A stretch of DNA of 38,313 nucleotides from Ignavibacteria bacterium (GTDB lineage Bacteria; Bacteroidota; Ignavibacteria; Kapaibacteriales; UBA4661). The stretch covers positions 1 to 38,313 of the forward strand of contig JAAFHM010000003.1 of assembly GCA_013298375.1 (NCBI GenBank). The letters are read 5' to 3'. Shown here in pieces: positions 20,801-28,882 of the stretch. The position numbers were made by a program, and so were the translations under genes. The notes beneath the pieces are model-generated. The model saw nothing but the letters and a program-made list of their open reading frames with translations, was not told where the DNA came from and ran no database searches. Every line of letters starts with the position of its first letter. Within the stretch, counting starts at the first letter, position 1.

Positions 20801-22987
20801 TTGTGCCTGTCTTACCGTCCCCCGCAACGCCTCCGTATTCTCATCCACAGCCAGCTTTGTTTCCTTGTACTTCGTTTTCAGTTCGTCTTGCTGTTTGATT
20901 GCCTCTTCGAGTTGCTTCTTTGCCGCCGCATCGTTGGGATTTGCGCGGAGTTTGGCTTGCGCATCGAAGATTGCTTTTTGGACGTTTCCTAAATCTTTAG
21001 CATAGCCCGCCAGCGCCGTTTTGTTCTGCTCTAACTGCGTCACTTGCGCCGCAAAACCGTCTTTCACTTTTGCAATCGCGGCAACATTGTCACCCGCCAG
21101 CAACTTCTTTTGCTCTGCGGCATATTCCTGTACTTTTTGGATATTGAGGTCATAGACCGTCACAAGATTCCCATTTTCATCGGCAATCTTTTTAATACCT
21201 TGCACCGCGCCCGGCACAGACCGCGCTATTGCTTCGGAGATATTTGCTTTGTCGGCGGCGCTGGTACTGGTGTCGCCCAGTTTTTTGATTTGGTCGTCCA
21301 GCAATGCCAGTTTGTCGGTCTCTATGGGGATTTGTCCAAGCCGTGCTAGTGCTGGCGCGGTTGCTCCGATGCGCTCTTGGATTTCTTTCGCTTGCGCGGC
21401 AATCGCGGCTGCTATTTTTGCGTCACTAGCTGCCTTTTCCGCCTCTTCTACCCCTTTCTTGAAATTCTTTGCAATATCAAAATCGCCTTCAAACACCCCT
21501 TGTATTGCCGCGCCAACACCAGAAAGTTTTGCGGCAATATTGTCAAATACTGAAGAAACAATAGCGCTCAAATCCGCAAATATTTTTCTTCCCAATTCTG
21601 TTTTCGTAAAGAATAATGCAAGAGCCAGCGTCACGGCGGCGAAACCCGCAATAATCAAACCAACAGGGCTGAGAATTGCCAGCCATGCTGCACTTGCCGA
21701 TGCCGCTATCCCCGCAAACGAGGCGCTACCGATTGCGCCGACCGCAGCAAGAACGCCGCTCACAATAGCGCCAGCGCTGGAAAGAAGAGCAAAACCATTA
21801 ACGACAAGAAAGATTGCCCCTCCAAGCACAGCCACTACCCCTGCGGCGATGCCAATTACTTTTAGCTGTTCGGCAAACGATGCGGCAAACTTTGTCACCG
21901 AAACAAACGCCCCGACGATACCGCCAATGCTGGAAGCAAGAGAGCCAATAACGGAAAAAACTATTTTCAAACCACTGCCAACGGACTTAAAGACCTCCAC
22001 GACCGATGACTTAATCGCCCCAAAGGTCTCGCTGCCAAAAAACGTGTTAATGCTGCCGGCAATGCTTTTCGCTATTTCAAAAACGGGTGCGCCAATGTCT
22101 CGGAATGCCTGACTGATGTTATCTGACAGTGTAGAAAGTTGCCCTTCAAACGAGTTTGAAAGCGCTTTCATACCGCCGCCAAATTTATCCCCCGCTAAAT
22201 CTAGCGTTGCCTTGAGTGCTTTGTCAAGCGGGGAGGTGAGCGAACCCGCCTTGTCAAACTCAATCCCCACGCCCTTTAACTGCTCTTTTGTAACAATCCC
22301 CAACTCCTGAAAACGAGATATAGCCTCACCCGTTGCACCAGACGAAAATTTCCCAATAAGCAAAGAAATCTCCTCGAAAGACTGCCCCGTCCCTGCGGCG
22401 ATGTCGCCAGCAATAGAGCGAAGTTGTTTGCTATCTCTGCCGGTCTTTTCGATTGCCTTTTGCCCCGTCAGACCGAATCCAAGCAAAACTTTTTCCGCTT
22501 TGACAATTTCCGGTAAATCAAAAGGAGTCTCCGCGCCAAATTTTGCCAACTCCTCCAGCGTGGCTTTTGCCTTCTGTGACGAACCTTGCAGCGTTGTAAG
22601 TTGAATCGTATATTTTTCAAATTCTGCGTTGCTATCAATCATCGCTTTTGCCACGCCCGCAAGACCACCTGCAAAAGACTGAACCGCACCTCCGAGCAGA
22701 ACACCCGCAGCTGTGCCGAGTGCGCTTTTCAGCACACCCGCACCTTCGGACGCACCTTTGAGAGCATTGCTCAAACCGCTTAATCCGCCCGAACCCCCTG
22801 AGTCAAGTTCTTTTTTTGCCGCACCAACAGACCGCAAGCCCGCCGCCGCTTCCTTCGCTCCATCGGCACGAATGGGAATAACAGCCGCCCGCGCCTGCCC
22901 GACAACCTGCGTAAGCGCTTGTCGAACCTGCGCGAGAGGCTGTAAAAACCCCTGTATGTCGAGCTTTATCGCGGCTGTGAGTGTCAT
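17867..22987 (-). CDS. tail tape measure protein (1706 aa)
   Basis: The start is set at MTLTAAIKLDIQGFLQPLAQ, whose ATG overlaps the chaperone stop by four bases. The order of parts is that of a tape measure: an N-terminal domain (about 80-280, with TTLQGSSQKAKATLEELAKF typical of the TP901 core family), a hydrophobic glycine/alanine-rich zone (about 325-480), a very long charged coiled-coil region (about 600-1450), and a second hydrophobic stretch near 1540. At roughly 0.15 nm per residue the tail would be about 250 nm. It is the longest gene and fixes the phage as a siphovirus. Confidence 0.9.
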   Translation of the reverse strand: MTLTAAIKLDIQGFLQPLAQVRQALTQVVGQARAAVIPIRADGAKEAAAGLRSVGAAKKELDSGGSGGLSGLSNALKGASEGAGVLKSALGTAAGVLLGGAVQSFAGGLAGVAKAMIDSNAEFEKYTIQLTTLQGSSQKAKATLEELAKFGAETPFDLPEIVKAEKVLLGFGLTGQKAIEKTGRDSKQLRSIAGDIAAGTGQSFEEISLLIGKFSSGATGEAISRFQELGIVTKEQLKGVGIEFDKAGSLTSPLDKALKATLDLAGDKFGGGMKALSNSFEGQLSTLSDNISQAFRDIGAPVFEIAKSIAGSINTFFGSETFGAIKSSVVEVFKSVGSGLKIVFSVIGSLASSIGGIVGAFVSVTKFAASFAEQLKVIGIAAGVVAVLGGAIFLVVNGFALLSSAGAIVSGVLAAVGAIGSASFAGIAASASAAWLAILSPVGLIIAGFAAVTLALALFFTKTELGRKIFADLSAIVSSVFDNIAAKLSGVGAAIQGVFEGDFDIAKNFKKGVEEAEKAASDAKIAAAIAAQAKEIQERIGATAPALARLGQIPIETDKLALLDDQIKKLGDTSTSAADKANISEAIARSVPGAVQGIKKIADENGNLVTVYDLNIQKVQEYAAEQKKLLAGDNVAAIAKVKDGFAAQVTQLEQNKTALAGYAKDLGNVQKAIFDAQAKLRANPNDAAAKKQLEEAIKQQDELKTKYKETKLAVDENTEALRGTVRQAQAAGVAGKEEFTKLTEQVVKSKVAASELVNALTAPIVPKLDVSKLAEQWEQGLQGLKGAIGKNLSALGELGLNTVAVKARLGEVAKEVLKQEEILRSQSADKQSKDRAKIRKEELDREKIELELQLKAIATQQTDSAKAVADNSLEAAKRARAAKINEQQFEFGARKEADKAQALSALETEKVRRAEARKTIDNVRSLKIREIADEEFYQKSKIEIDKKYDALAKALTGRDLARKDEDIKRVEAEAAQKRRDAGLQFAKEDAEAKRKRDDDDTKKNLESLQKEIDLLIAQDIATITKRGEKRKDLLEKQQQKEVQDFIAGLPEYEAALKKLDFKVGADGLFDPNDINRQIKSLKETFKTALESSDSSLLGSTAINAFAVKIDEQKKKEKDAEIQQQNELELIRAKSLTDSTQREYALRLAQSRIARDAEIRAAGDNAAAIAQARLKYELDIIEATGNFRAAKAVSTSRAEFELRKAGLDRQLQEELAKVGDNEQRKLELIARIASQQAQAEAEQLAKENPLIRALFGVRETLYKDHYDTIEKAAEERRNASAGKEKEALKKEEDVLVAQLRNKEVSLEEYNKRVRALQLKAQGLELSGNGQAADVGAFLQNLGNLNIKGVLDNFYASLKANAKEVLSPVFKSIADDAKSRLKLFEDTLVRRNQLAQQLDANLLAQQTATGEALKALQNDYTAKKQEQVQIEESAAAQQQQLFANVALAAGASFGQMIADGQNFGKSLVKTLFGVLKSLIPIMVAQITGFSLASAESVATAGIAGVAKAALLTTALYAAIGLAESAVASALGGFRTGGYTGNKREGDVAGVVHGQEFVSTAATTRRERKYLEYIHTGKTSEQYFEEQYLPQRAGDIARQVRGMVQEVAQTVSVQLRNAQVVIAETVRMAAPLPEMRVIVAPMNNAGIIAAMQTNELREIKAHLAAIERLQRQSATVPKVSTQNINLKLQTDHDAMVKKVTEVQAREVIA

Positions 22988-23229
22988 AGTTCCTCGTTCC
23001 AATCCTGCACCCAATCGGGCAGGTCGTTGTTGTTGCGTGATTGCGCCGTATCCTCTGGCGTGTTTTCCTTGATTTTTGCGTCAGCGTAGGAAAGCAGCCA
23101 GTAGAGCGGCATATTCATTGCGTCTCTGTGTTTCGTAATATCGCCGCCTGTTACTAAACGGACGGTAAAAAAATGCGGGCTTGGCGGCTGGTCGTAAATT
23201 GGCACGAAGTCGCCTTGCGCCTCAGCCAT
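22984..23229 (-). CDS. tail assembly chaperone, second frame (GT-like extension)
   Basis: A separate ATG at 23229 gives 81 residues (MAEAQGDFVPIYDQPPSPHF...). The same frame is open upstream without a stop to 23307, where the chaperone gene carries a T-TTT-TTC slippery heptamer. A -1 shift there would fuse this part to the G-like protein through a plausible coding stretch (QELPQRFRYLFTDEVKDD). This is the classical G/GT arrangement before a tape measure. Both separate translation and fusion are possible; the fusion is more likely. It ends four bases into the tape-measure start. Confidence 0.75.
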   Translation of the reverse strand: MAEAQGDFVPIYDQPPSPHFFTVRLVTGGDITKHRDAMNMPLYWLLSYADAKIKENTPEDTAQSRNNNDLPDWVQDWNEEL

Positions 23230-23249
23230 TCCTACCCAGCTATCGTCTT

Positions 23250-23750
23250 TTACCTCATCAGTGAAAAGATAGCGAAAACGTTGTGGTAGCTCTTGCGAGC
23301 GAAAACGAAAAAATCAGGAAGGCAAGCAAGAAGCTGTTGATAGTCTTCGCTAAGAAGATTCCCAATAATCTGCATTCGTTCCGGCACATCCTTTTGGTTG
23401 AATATACGGTCATCCTCTGGCAGAAACAGAATTGCGAGCAGTTCGCGTAACACAGCTTTTTCGCCCAGCGCTGCATCTATTAGCATACCGATTGCATTGA
23501 GCATTTCTACTGAATCTTTGTCGGCATCTTCCTGAAGCCCAATCACGGTAGGCAAAATATGCTTCAGCAAAGAGAGTAGGCGTTCATCCTGAAGCCCTGT
23601 TAGCTCTGTTCTGAAGTTTACAATACGATATTTTCTTCCTGCTCTGTCAGTGAATCCAAGCGTAGTGTCCTGCTGCCATACTTCCTGTGGTGCGGGAGAT
23701 TGCTGTTGGTCTCTTTGTTGAGCCGTGAGTTTTTTTACTTCCTTTGCCAT
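23250..23750 (-). CDS. tail assembly chaperone (G-like, 166 aa)
   Basis: The start is set at MAKEVKKLTAQQRDQQQSPA, because the longer frame reads through a terminator hairpin. It lies between the tail tube and the tape measure, the fixed position of the G chaperone in siphoviruses. Residues 60-150 are helical (ERLLSLLKHILPTVIGLQED, then REILLAILFLPEDD-type segments). The final residues after the slippery site (23313-23307) are the unshifted product. The chaperone holds the tape measure until the tube polymerises around it. Confidence 0.75.
   Translation of the reverse strand: MAKEVKKLTAQQRDQQQSPAPQEVWQQDTTLGFTDRAGRKYRIVNFRTELTGLQDERLLSLLKHILPTVIGLQEDADKDSVEMLNAIGMLIDAALGEKAVLRELLAILFLPEDDRIFNQKDVPERMQIIGNLLSEDYQQLLACLPDFFVFARKSYHNVFAIFSLMR
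23307..23313 (-). other. -1 ribosomal frameshift site T-TTT-TTC
   Basis: In the chaperone frame the codons are GAT-TTT-TTC, so the heptamer has the X-XXY-YYZ form of a programmed -1 site. The -1 frame has a stop (TGA) directly before it and is then open to 22984. This is the only slippery heptamer noticed in the 3' part of the gene. Confidence 0.75.
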
Positions 23751-23775
23751 CGTTGTCGTCCAAAAAATGTGTGAG

Positions 23776-23826
23776 AAAAATTGCCTCGCCCCGCCGCCTT
23801 GCAAAGCAAACGGGGCTGTGAGGCAA
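23776..23826 (-). terminator. strong terminator after the tail tube gene
   Basis: On the minus strand TTGCCTC and GCCCCG pair with CGGGGC and GAGGCAA around a 17-nt loop, with a 3-nt bulge, and TTTTTC follows. It lies between tail tube and chaperone, where high tube expression must drop to low chaperone expression. Confidence 0.8.
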
Positions 23827-23837
23827 AGGGGTTTTGT

Positions 23838-24401
23838 TTAGTTCTCCGCAAATGCGTACAAGTCGCCGGGCGCAACCGTTACCGAAGCGGGACGGTCGGC
23901 GGCGGGAAGCGCCAGAAGCGGATTGCCGGGCGTATTGGTCGTGTCAATAGTAACAACGAGGTTTGCCGCACCGACATACGGGCTTGCCGCGAAGGAGAAC
24001 GGGAAATCCGAACCGTTGTTTTTCAGTTCAAACCCTTCCGAAACCTTGACATTCGGATATACATAGACACCCGTTTTGCCGTTGAGCGGCTTTTCGTTAT
24101 CAACCTTGATAACGCAATAGCTTTTCCCGCGATTCTTCACAAAGAAATCCAAAAGTTGGCTTGTGCGCGGACGGAATGCCGTACCTTTGAACGTGATTGC
24201 CCCCGAACCGCTTGAAAGCGTATAGGATACTCCGCTTTCGTCAACTTCTGTCGTGTCGGAACCGGTCGCGAAGCCGAAAGTGGATTCTTTGATTATTGGG
24301 AATTTCTTCACCGTTGCGACAACAAGTGCGCCTGTGGTGTCATTTATCTCAATAAACCAAGCGTAACTACTGCCAGTTTTGGTGGGATTTAGTCTATCCA
24401 T
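23838..24401 (-). CDS. major tail tube protein (187 aa)
   Basis: It begins MDRLNPTKTGSSYAWFIEIN and is beta-rich with glycine/serine turns (SYTLSSGSGAITFKGTAF). A C-terminal part (ASVTVAPGDLYAFAEN) follows. Its size, composition and place between the small connector genes and the chaperone are those of siphovirus tail tube proteins, which form hexameric rings. It is followed by a strong terminator, consistent with a highly expressed structural gene. Confidence 0.75.
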   Translation of the reverse strand: MDRLNPTKTGSSYAWFIEINDTTGALVVATVKKFPIIKESTFGFATGSDTTEVDESGVSYTLSSGSGAITFKGTAFRPRTSQLLDFFVKNRGKSYCVIKVDNEKPLNGKTGVYVYPNVKVSEGFELKNNGSDFPFSFAASPYVGAANLVVTIDTTNTPGNPLLALPAADRPASVTVAPGDLYAFAEN

Positions 24402-24464
24402 GATTGTGTTCTCTTAGAGAGTAATGGTATAGTGAGTTGAAGCCCCTTTGCCTCAGCGCTCTAC

Positions 24465-24659
24465 CTATTGCGCTTCGCTGGTCGGCTTGGCTGGTGGTTT
24501 TTCTGTGTTGCTTGTTTTTTCAGCAACGATTTCCACAAAGCCCTGCTTTGCCAGCGTTTCCGCCAGATGTTTTTCGACGTTCTCCCTGAAACTGCCAGAC
24601 TTTACTTCGTCTGCGTTCCACGTAAAATCTTTTACTATTTTGACTTTTACAGTTTCCAT
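24465..24659 (-). CDS. small head-tail region protein (64 aa)
   Basis: It begins METVKVKIVKDFTWNADEVK, with a compact N-terminal part, a helix (ENVEKHLAETLAKQGFVEIV) and a proline-rich polar tail. Small genes just before the tail tube are common in siphoviruses. No family is assigned. It starts five bases after the stop of the tail terminator-like gene. Confidence 0.6.
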   Translation of the reverse strand: METVKVKIVKDFTWNADEVKSGSFRENVEKHLAETLAKQGFVEIVAEKTSNTEKPPAKPTSEAQ

Positions 24660-24664
24660 GGTTC

Positions 24665-25141
24665 TTATGGTGAATTGTGTGAATACTCGATTACGCCTTT
24701 AAGTAGCAGATTCCCCTGCAATTCGTTGTCAAGCACGGAGGGAAAAATTTCCGTTATGTACACATTCCGAATGAGAAGTCTTGCACCATTGTCCAGCGTC
24801 GTATCGTCGTATTGAAAATTGTGAATTGCTGCGGTGAGAATTTCGCCAACACGCTCGGTCTCTTCTTCCAAAAGCGCATCGTCGCCCGTGTCGTGCGTAG
24901 GTACTGCTACGCCTGCGTAAACGCCGAAATACACCAAGCCGTTGAAGTCTTTGAGAAAGATTGTGTCGGATTCGTCGCGCTCATAATCAAACCCTTCTTC
25001 CATGATTTCCGCTTTTGCAAACGGACGCGGATAGTTTTTTTGCTGCGACATGACAAACGTTTTGCGCACGTGGATTCCTTCCGAAACCGTTGTGAGCAAG
25101 GCTTGATGCAGGATGTGTTGTAGATATTTGCGGCGTATCAT
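24665..25141 (-). CDS. tail completion/terminator-like protein (158 aa)
   Basis: It starts MIRRKYLQHILHQALLTTVS; a mixed alpha/beta body contains VGEILTAAIHNFQYDDTTLD and LLIRNVYITEIFPSVLDNEL. The position after the HK97-gp10-like gene and before the tail tube is that of the tail terminator (lambda gpU type), which caps the tube and joins it to the head. This is inferred from gene order. The 83-bp gap before the next gene upstream holds no separate gene. Confidence 0.6.
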   Translation of the reverse strand: MIRRKYLQHILHQALLTTVSEGIHVRKTFVMSQQKNYPRPFAKAEIMEEGFDYERDESDTIFLKDFNGLVYFGVYAGVAVPTHDTGDDALLEEETERVGEILTAAIHNFQYDDTTLDNGARLLIRNVYITEIFPSVLDNELQGNLLLKGVIEYSHNSP

Positions 25142-25224
25142 GCAAATGTTTATTGATTATTGGTTTACTCAATGTGCCTATAAGCAACGCTTTACAGAGA
25201 GCAATGTAAAATGTTGTCTGCGCG

Positions 25225-25812
25225 TCAAGCAAATGTTTTCGGATTATTGATGTACTCAAGCAGCCCTTCCGAAATATCCTTCAGCAAAAGCGGTAAGCCC
25301 TCGCGTCGGAATGCTTCCACACCCGGATTGAAAAACGGACGCGCCTTTACGGTAACGCCGCCTTTTTTCCGAACCGAAAGAGCCATGACTTTGAAAAACT
25401 CGTTTTTCGTTTGTGCATACTGCGCCCAAAACCACTTATCCATCTTGCCCTTGGAGGCAATAAAGCCGCCGCTTTCGTGGATAGCGGCATAAACAACCCG
25501 CGTTCCGTAGAGCAGCGCCACTTTGCCCTCGCTCACCTGAATTGTCGTGATATTATCAGGGGAGTTAGGACCAAGTGAGCGGAAAAGCCGCCCTCGCTGA
25601 ACGCGCAGTTGCTTTTCTTTGCTCCACGTGGTTTTTATCGCAGGGAAGGCTTTTATGCCGCTTTTTGGCTTGCCTTGCCGCCACGAATCGTCGGGCTTGC
25701 CGGATTGCATCTCCGCGCCGATATAGGCTTGCAGCCCATACGCGGCGCGTTGCAGCGCGTCTTTCAGCAAACCGTTAACGGCTGCCTGCGGTATGGCAAA
25801 AGGTGTTTCCAT
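25225..25812 (-). CDS. HK97 gp10-like head-tail joining protein (195 aa)
   Basis: The C-terminal half carries the family pattern: YAAIHESGG (about residue 109), then KARPFFNPGVEAFRREGLPL. A basic middle (TTWSKEKQLRVQRGRLFRSL) precedes it. Proteins of this family (HK97 gp10/Mu gpG type) take part in head completion or tail attachment. Its place between the connector and tail terminator fits. It starts three bases after the preceding stop. Confidence 0.75.
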   Translation of the reverse strand: METPFAIPQAAVNGLLKDALQRAAYGLQAYIGAEMQSGKPDDSWRQGKPKSGIKAFPAIKTTWSKEKQLRVQRGRLFRSLGPNSPDNITTIQVSEGKVALLYGTRVVYAAIHESGGFIASKGKMDKWFWAQYAQTKNEFFKVMALSVRKKGGVTVKARPFFNPGVEAFRREGLPLLLKDISEGLLEYINNPKTFA

Positions 25813-25815
25813 GGG

Positions 25816-26208
25816 TTATAGCGGATAGATTCGGAACTCTTGTAATTCTCGCCGCCAGCGCTTGTCCATAACCTCCGAATTTTCGTAGCTGGTTGTTGCG
25901 CTTGCGCCGCTCATTGTGTCTGCTACGCTCACAAGTCCTTGTCGTTCTTTTGTGCTGCGTATCGTTTGTGCGTAATACCATTGTAGCATTTGCAACGCTA
26001 CATGGCGAATTTTCGGGTTGTTGGCGATTTCTGCGAAGTCTGCATCTTCGGGACGGTTCGTCATTCTCCCGCCGCGTATCTCCTCCGTCACCGACGCGCA
26101 CAGCATGAAAACAAGATTGTCCTCACTCGTGGGCGCGGCGATGTTCGGAGGCGTGAGGGTAAGGAACTCCTTTCCCTCCGCAAGCGATAGGATTGGTATG
26201 AATGCCAT
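25816..26208 (-). CDS. head-tail connector/adaptor-like protein (130 aa)
   Basis: The protein is mainly helical: MAFIPILSLAEGKEFLTL, then HVALQMLQWYYAQTIRSTKE and a C-terminal MDKRWRRELQEFRIYPL. Helical proteins of this length that follow the capsid gene by one or two places are usually gp6-type head-tail adaptors docking under the portal. The start shares a base with the previous stop (TAATG). The assignment rests on order and composition. Confidence 0.6.
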   Translation of the reverse strand: MAFIPILSLAEGKEFLTLTPPNIAAPTSEDNLVFMLCASVTEEIRGGRMTNRPEDADFAEIANNPKIRHVALQMLQWYYAQTIRSTKERQGLVSVADTMSGASATTSYENSEVMDKRWRRELQEFRIYPL

Positions 26209-26462
26209 TACTTTTTAGCCTTTGTGCTGCCGACTTCCACAACCTTTGTTTCTTCGGACTGCTCCACAACCTTTGCTTGCACTCCATTCTTTTGAAGAAG
26301 CCCAAGGTTGACAGCTTTTTCAAGCGGGAAAAACCCGCCTTTCCAAACAAGCAAATGATGTACTTCCGGGTCTGTTTCGTCAACAGCTTTGGTTTCATCT
26401 CTGTTTACATGGATAGGCTCTAGGGCTCTCGCCTGCGCTGCGTCTATTTGTATGGCTTTCAT
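26208..26462 (-). CDS. hypothetical small protein after the capsid gene (84 aa)
   Basis: It starts MKAIQIDAAQARALEPIHVN one base after the capsid stop. The middle (VHHLLVWKGGFFPLEKAVNL) looks like a small folded domain, and the tail is polar (VVEQSEETKVVEVGSTKAKK). Small genes here may encode capsid decoration or connector proteins. I do not recognise the family. Confidence 0.6.
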   Translation of the reverse strand: MKAIQIDAAQARALEPIHVNRDETKAVDETDPEVHHLLVWKGGFFPLEKAVNLGLLQKNGVQAKVVEQSEETKVVEVGSTKAKK

Positions 26463-26463
26463 G

Positions 26464-27675
26464 TTACAACCCCGTTACTTTGCAGAACGCCGTTGCACGG
26501 TAGATTTGCAGTGCCATGCGCTCGGTGATACGAATAGATTGCTGACCGGAAATAAACTGGTCGTTGATATAGCCAGCTTCAATGGTAATACCCGTGCGCC
26601 GTGCGATTTGCGAGAATAAACGGAAATCGCCAAGTAGCGCCGTATCAACGGGCAAAAGCGTTGAGGTGGTAACAGGAACGCCCCAAAGGCGCTGCCCGTC
26701 TGCACCCGTTACGGGATTGCCAACGATATACAAACCGTCCGCTGTTTTTTGACGCAAGACTTCGCCCCATTTCGAGGGGTGCATTACTATACCTGTTACC
26801 GTTGCCGCGTTACCAACAACGCCACCGTTAGTTTCGACTTGCTCAATGCCTTTGTGAACCGCATCTATAATAGTGTCTGCGCCTCGTGCGTGAACAAGAA
26901 TCGGAGGCAGCGTCATAAAGCCTTGAATCTGCGGCGAAGTACCGTTACCATTCAGCAAATAGAAATCTTCTCTTTGCTGCAACATCATAATTAAACGACT
27001 GTTGATAATGCTTTGAATCTGAGGCACGTCATCAAGTTGCGCGTTGGTTACGGGGATGAACGTCCCGATTTCCTCAATTTTGGTTGTGCGAGGAGTCCAG
27101 CGCAAGCCAGATTCTACAAGTGTACCGCCTTCAGCTACTGCCGCAGCCTGATTATCGTACGCGGTTTCTTCCATGTGCTCAATAAGTTGATTCGTCGTGC
27201 TGACTTGTGGGATAAGACTTGCAATAGATACCCTTTCTTGCGGCATATCCACAACTTTGTTTGTGCGCGGACTGCTTGGCAGCCATCCGTTAAGCGTCGT
27301 CAAAAGAGTTTTTACATCAACGCCTTCTAATTCAAACGATGCAAGCGTACCTTTTTTGCGGTTTTTGTAGCCTTCGTGCGATGTCACTCTATCACCCAGC
27401 GACTTAAACTCTTCCTGCGCCGGAGAACCGTTTTGCGCGGTGCTAGTTCCAGGCTCGTTGTTCGCCTTCATTCGCCGCTCGTTTTCGGTCTCAATCGAAA
27501 GCGCTATTGCCAAAGCGTCGTGTTTGCTTTGCAAATCGTTGACCTCAGCACTTTTTGCTTTGAGTTCATCCATCAAACCGCCTTCGCCGCCGCTTTCGCG
27601 GACTTTCGCCGCGAGTTCCGCAAGTTGCCCGCGCTTTACACGCAGTTCCTCGCCGGACTTCTGTAATTCTGTCAT
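26464..27675 (-). CDS. HK97-type major capsid protein (403 aa)
   Basis: Residues 1-105 form the delta scaffolding region: a long coiled coil (LQKSGEELRVKRGQLAELAA...) expected to be cut off by the prohead protease. Residues 106-403 have the HK97 fold pattern, including RVSIASLIPQVSTTNQLIEH, GGTLVESGLRWTPRTTKIEE and the conserved end WGVPVTTSTLLPVDTALLGD, then RRTGITIEAGYINDQF. It follows the protease gene, as usual. The capsid protein forms the icosahedral shell. Confidence 0.92.
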   Translation of the reverse strand: MTELQKSGEELRVKRGQLAELAAKVRESGGEGGLMDELKAKSAEVNDLQSKHDALAIALSIETENERRMKANNEPGTSTAQNGSPAQEEFKSLGDRVTSHEGYKNRKKGTLASFELEGVDVKTLLTTLNGWLPSSPRTNKVVDMPQERVSIASLIPQVSTTNQLIEHMEETAYDNQAAAVAEGGTLVESGLRWTPRTTKIEEIGTFIPVTNAQLDDVPQIQSIINSRLIMMLQQREDFYLLNGNGTSPQIQGFMTLPPILVHARGADTIIDAVHKGIEQVETNGGVVGNAATVTGIVMHPSKWGEVLRQKTADGLYIVGNPVTGADGQRLWGVPVTTSTLLPVDTALLGDFRLFSQIARRTGITIEAGYINDQFISGQQSIRITERMALQIYRATAFCKVTGL

Positions 27676-27700
27676 GGTCTTGTCCTTTGAAAATGTGAAA

Positions 27701-27715
27701 TGAGCATAATGCTCA
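27701..27715. repeat. 15-bp palindrome between protease and capsid genes
   Basis: TGAGCATAATGCTCA is perfectly palindromic around a central base. It lies in the 57-bp gap between prohead protease and capsid, 26 bases upstream of the capsid ATG. It may be a protein-binding site or a small mRNA hairpin. Confidence 0.4.
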
Positions 27716-27732
27716 CGTGAATTATGAATCGT

Positions 27733-28746
27733 TTACACACCCATTGCCAGCAACTCTGCTTCCAGAGCGGCTTTGCGGGCTTCGTCTTCGTTACTGTTTG
27801 GTTCTTGTGGAGGTTCGAGTTTTTTAGCGGTATTCGCGGCAATCTCTGCAAGGAAACTGTCCATGTCCAGACTAACGCCCTTCATTCTTTCCGACAATCC
27901 GGAGAAGAACGAAAAATTTGCATCCGACAAAACGCGCCCAGTCTTCATCTCTGCTGCTTTCTCGCTGGCAATGGCGATGGCGTTGGGGTCGGATAGGAAG
28001 CCTTCCAAAGTGTTCATAGAAATTGAGCTAAACTCCTTGAGCATCTCGCGGCAAAGGCTGAGTTTTGCAGCACTGTCGAATGCTTTATTAGCTAACGTTT
28101 CCCAAAATTTCCACTCTAACCGATACTGGAGATTCCTGAATCCCGCCATATACATTTCTGATTCGGCGCTATCGCCCAGTAACATTGCTTTTACCAGCGC
28201 TTGATTGATTTTTGCCGCGTCATTGTTTGCTTTCGGCTCGTCGCCGCTTTCGGGCTGCTCTTTGCCTTCGCCATCGGATTTTACACTGTCAATCGCGGCC
28301 AATTCGTTTGCCGGAACGTTCACGATGCTTGCTTCGTACAGCTTGATTTTATTGAGCTGCTTACCCTCTTTGGTTTGCGTAGCTTTTTCCACGCGATAGC
28401 CAATACTCATGCGATTACTTTTGCCCGCCGCCGATCGCTCTTGCATGATTTTCCGAACTTCCTGTGCCTTGGTGGTGCTGTGAAATTCGCACTCCACGAA
28501 CAGCCCCTTTTCATCCTCGAAAGCGTCCTTAACGAAAGCGATTGCTTCACCATTCCAATCGTGGTTAAGCGCGATAAAACCGTTGGTTTTGAACTGCTCC
28601 AGCGTGTCGGAAAATGCGCCCTTGACAACCGCCTCTTTTACGCTGTCGTAGTTCCCAAACGTGGAGGCATAGCCGCTAAAGCCGCCATTACCTGTATCCG
28701 CCATCTTGAACTCTGCTAGTTCCTGTGTTTTGATTTGTCTGCTCAT
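27733..28746 (-). CDS. HK97-type prohead protease (337 aa)
   Basis: The N-terminal 150 residues match the HK97 prohead protease family: GYASTFGNYDSVKEAVVKGA, the catalytic histidine in ALNHDW (about 62), and the serine in MSIGYRV (about 114), with LYEASIVNVPANELA near 138. Residues 160-337 are an extra polar helical region, longer than in most relatives, that might serve as scaffold. It cleaves the capsid delta domain during maturation. Confidence 0.88.
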   Translation of the reverse strand: MSRQIKTQELAEFKMADTGNGGFSGYASTFGNYDSVKEAVVKGAFSDTLEQFKTNGFIALNHDWNGEAIAFVKDAFEDEKGLFVECEFHSTTKAQEVRKIMQERSAAGKSNRMSIGYRVEKATQTKEGKQLNKIKLYEASIVNVPANELAAIDSVKSDGEGKEQPESGDEPKANNDAAKINQALVKAMLLGDSAESEMYMAGFRNLQYRLEWKFWETLANKAFDSAAKLSLCREMLKEFSSISMNTLEGFLSDPNAIAIASEKAAEMKTGRVLSDANFSFFSGLSERMKGVSLDMDSFLAEIAANTAKKLEPPQEPNSNEDEARKAALEAELLAMGV

Positions 28747-28758
28747 AGTCCTATCCTG

Positions 28759-28810
28759 AAAATGAAAAACGCCGTAACAATCCCCGTTTTCAGGGAATCG
28801 TTACGGCGTT
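28759..28810 (-). terminator. rho-independent terminator upstream of the protease gene
   Basis: On the minus strand AACGCCGTAAC and TCCC pair with GGGA-type bases and GTTACGGCGTT (11-bp outer arms, 28810-28800 and 28778-28768), followed by TTTCATTTT. It separates the portal-side genes from the capsid module. The bases between 28811 and 28882 hold no gene. Confidence 0.75.
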
Positions 28811-28882
28811 GAAAAATATTTCGGTGCCGAGTTAGTGTGCCGTTGCTTGCGCGGTGGCTATGTTTTGCTGCGTAACAGCGTG

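Noticed and set aside
17937..22783. Many plus-strand ORFs opposite the tape-measure gene, up to 287 aa
   Set aside because: They are alanine/serine-rich shadows of the long minus-strand coding frame with no start signals.
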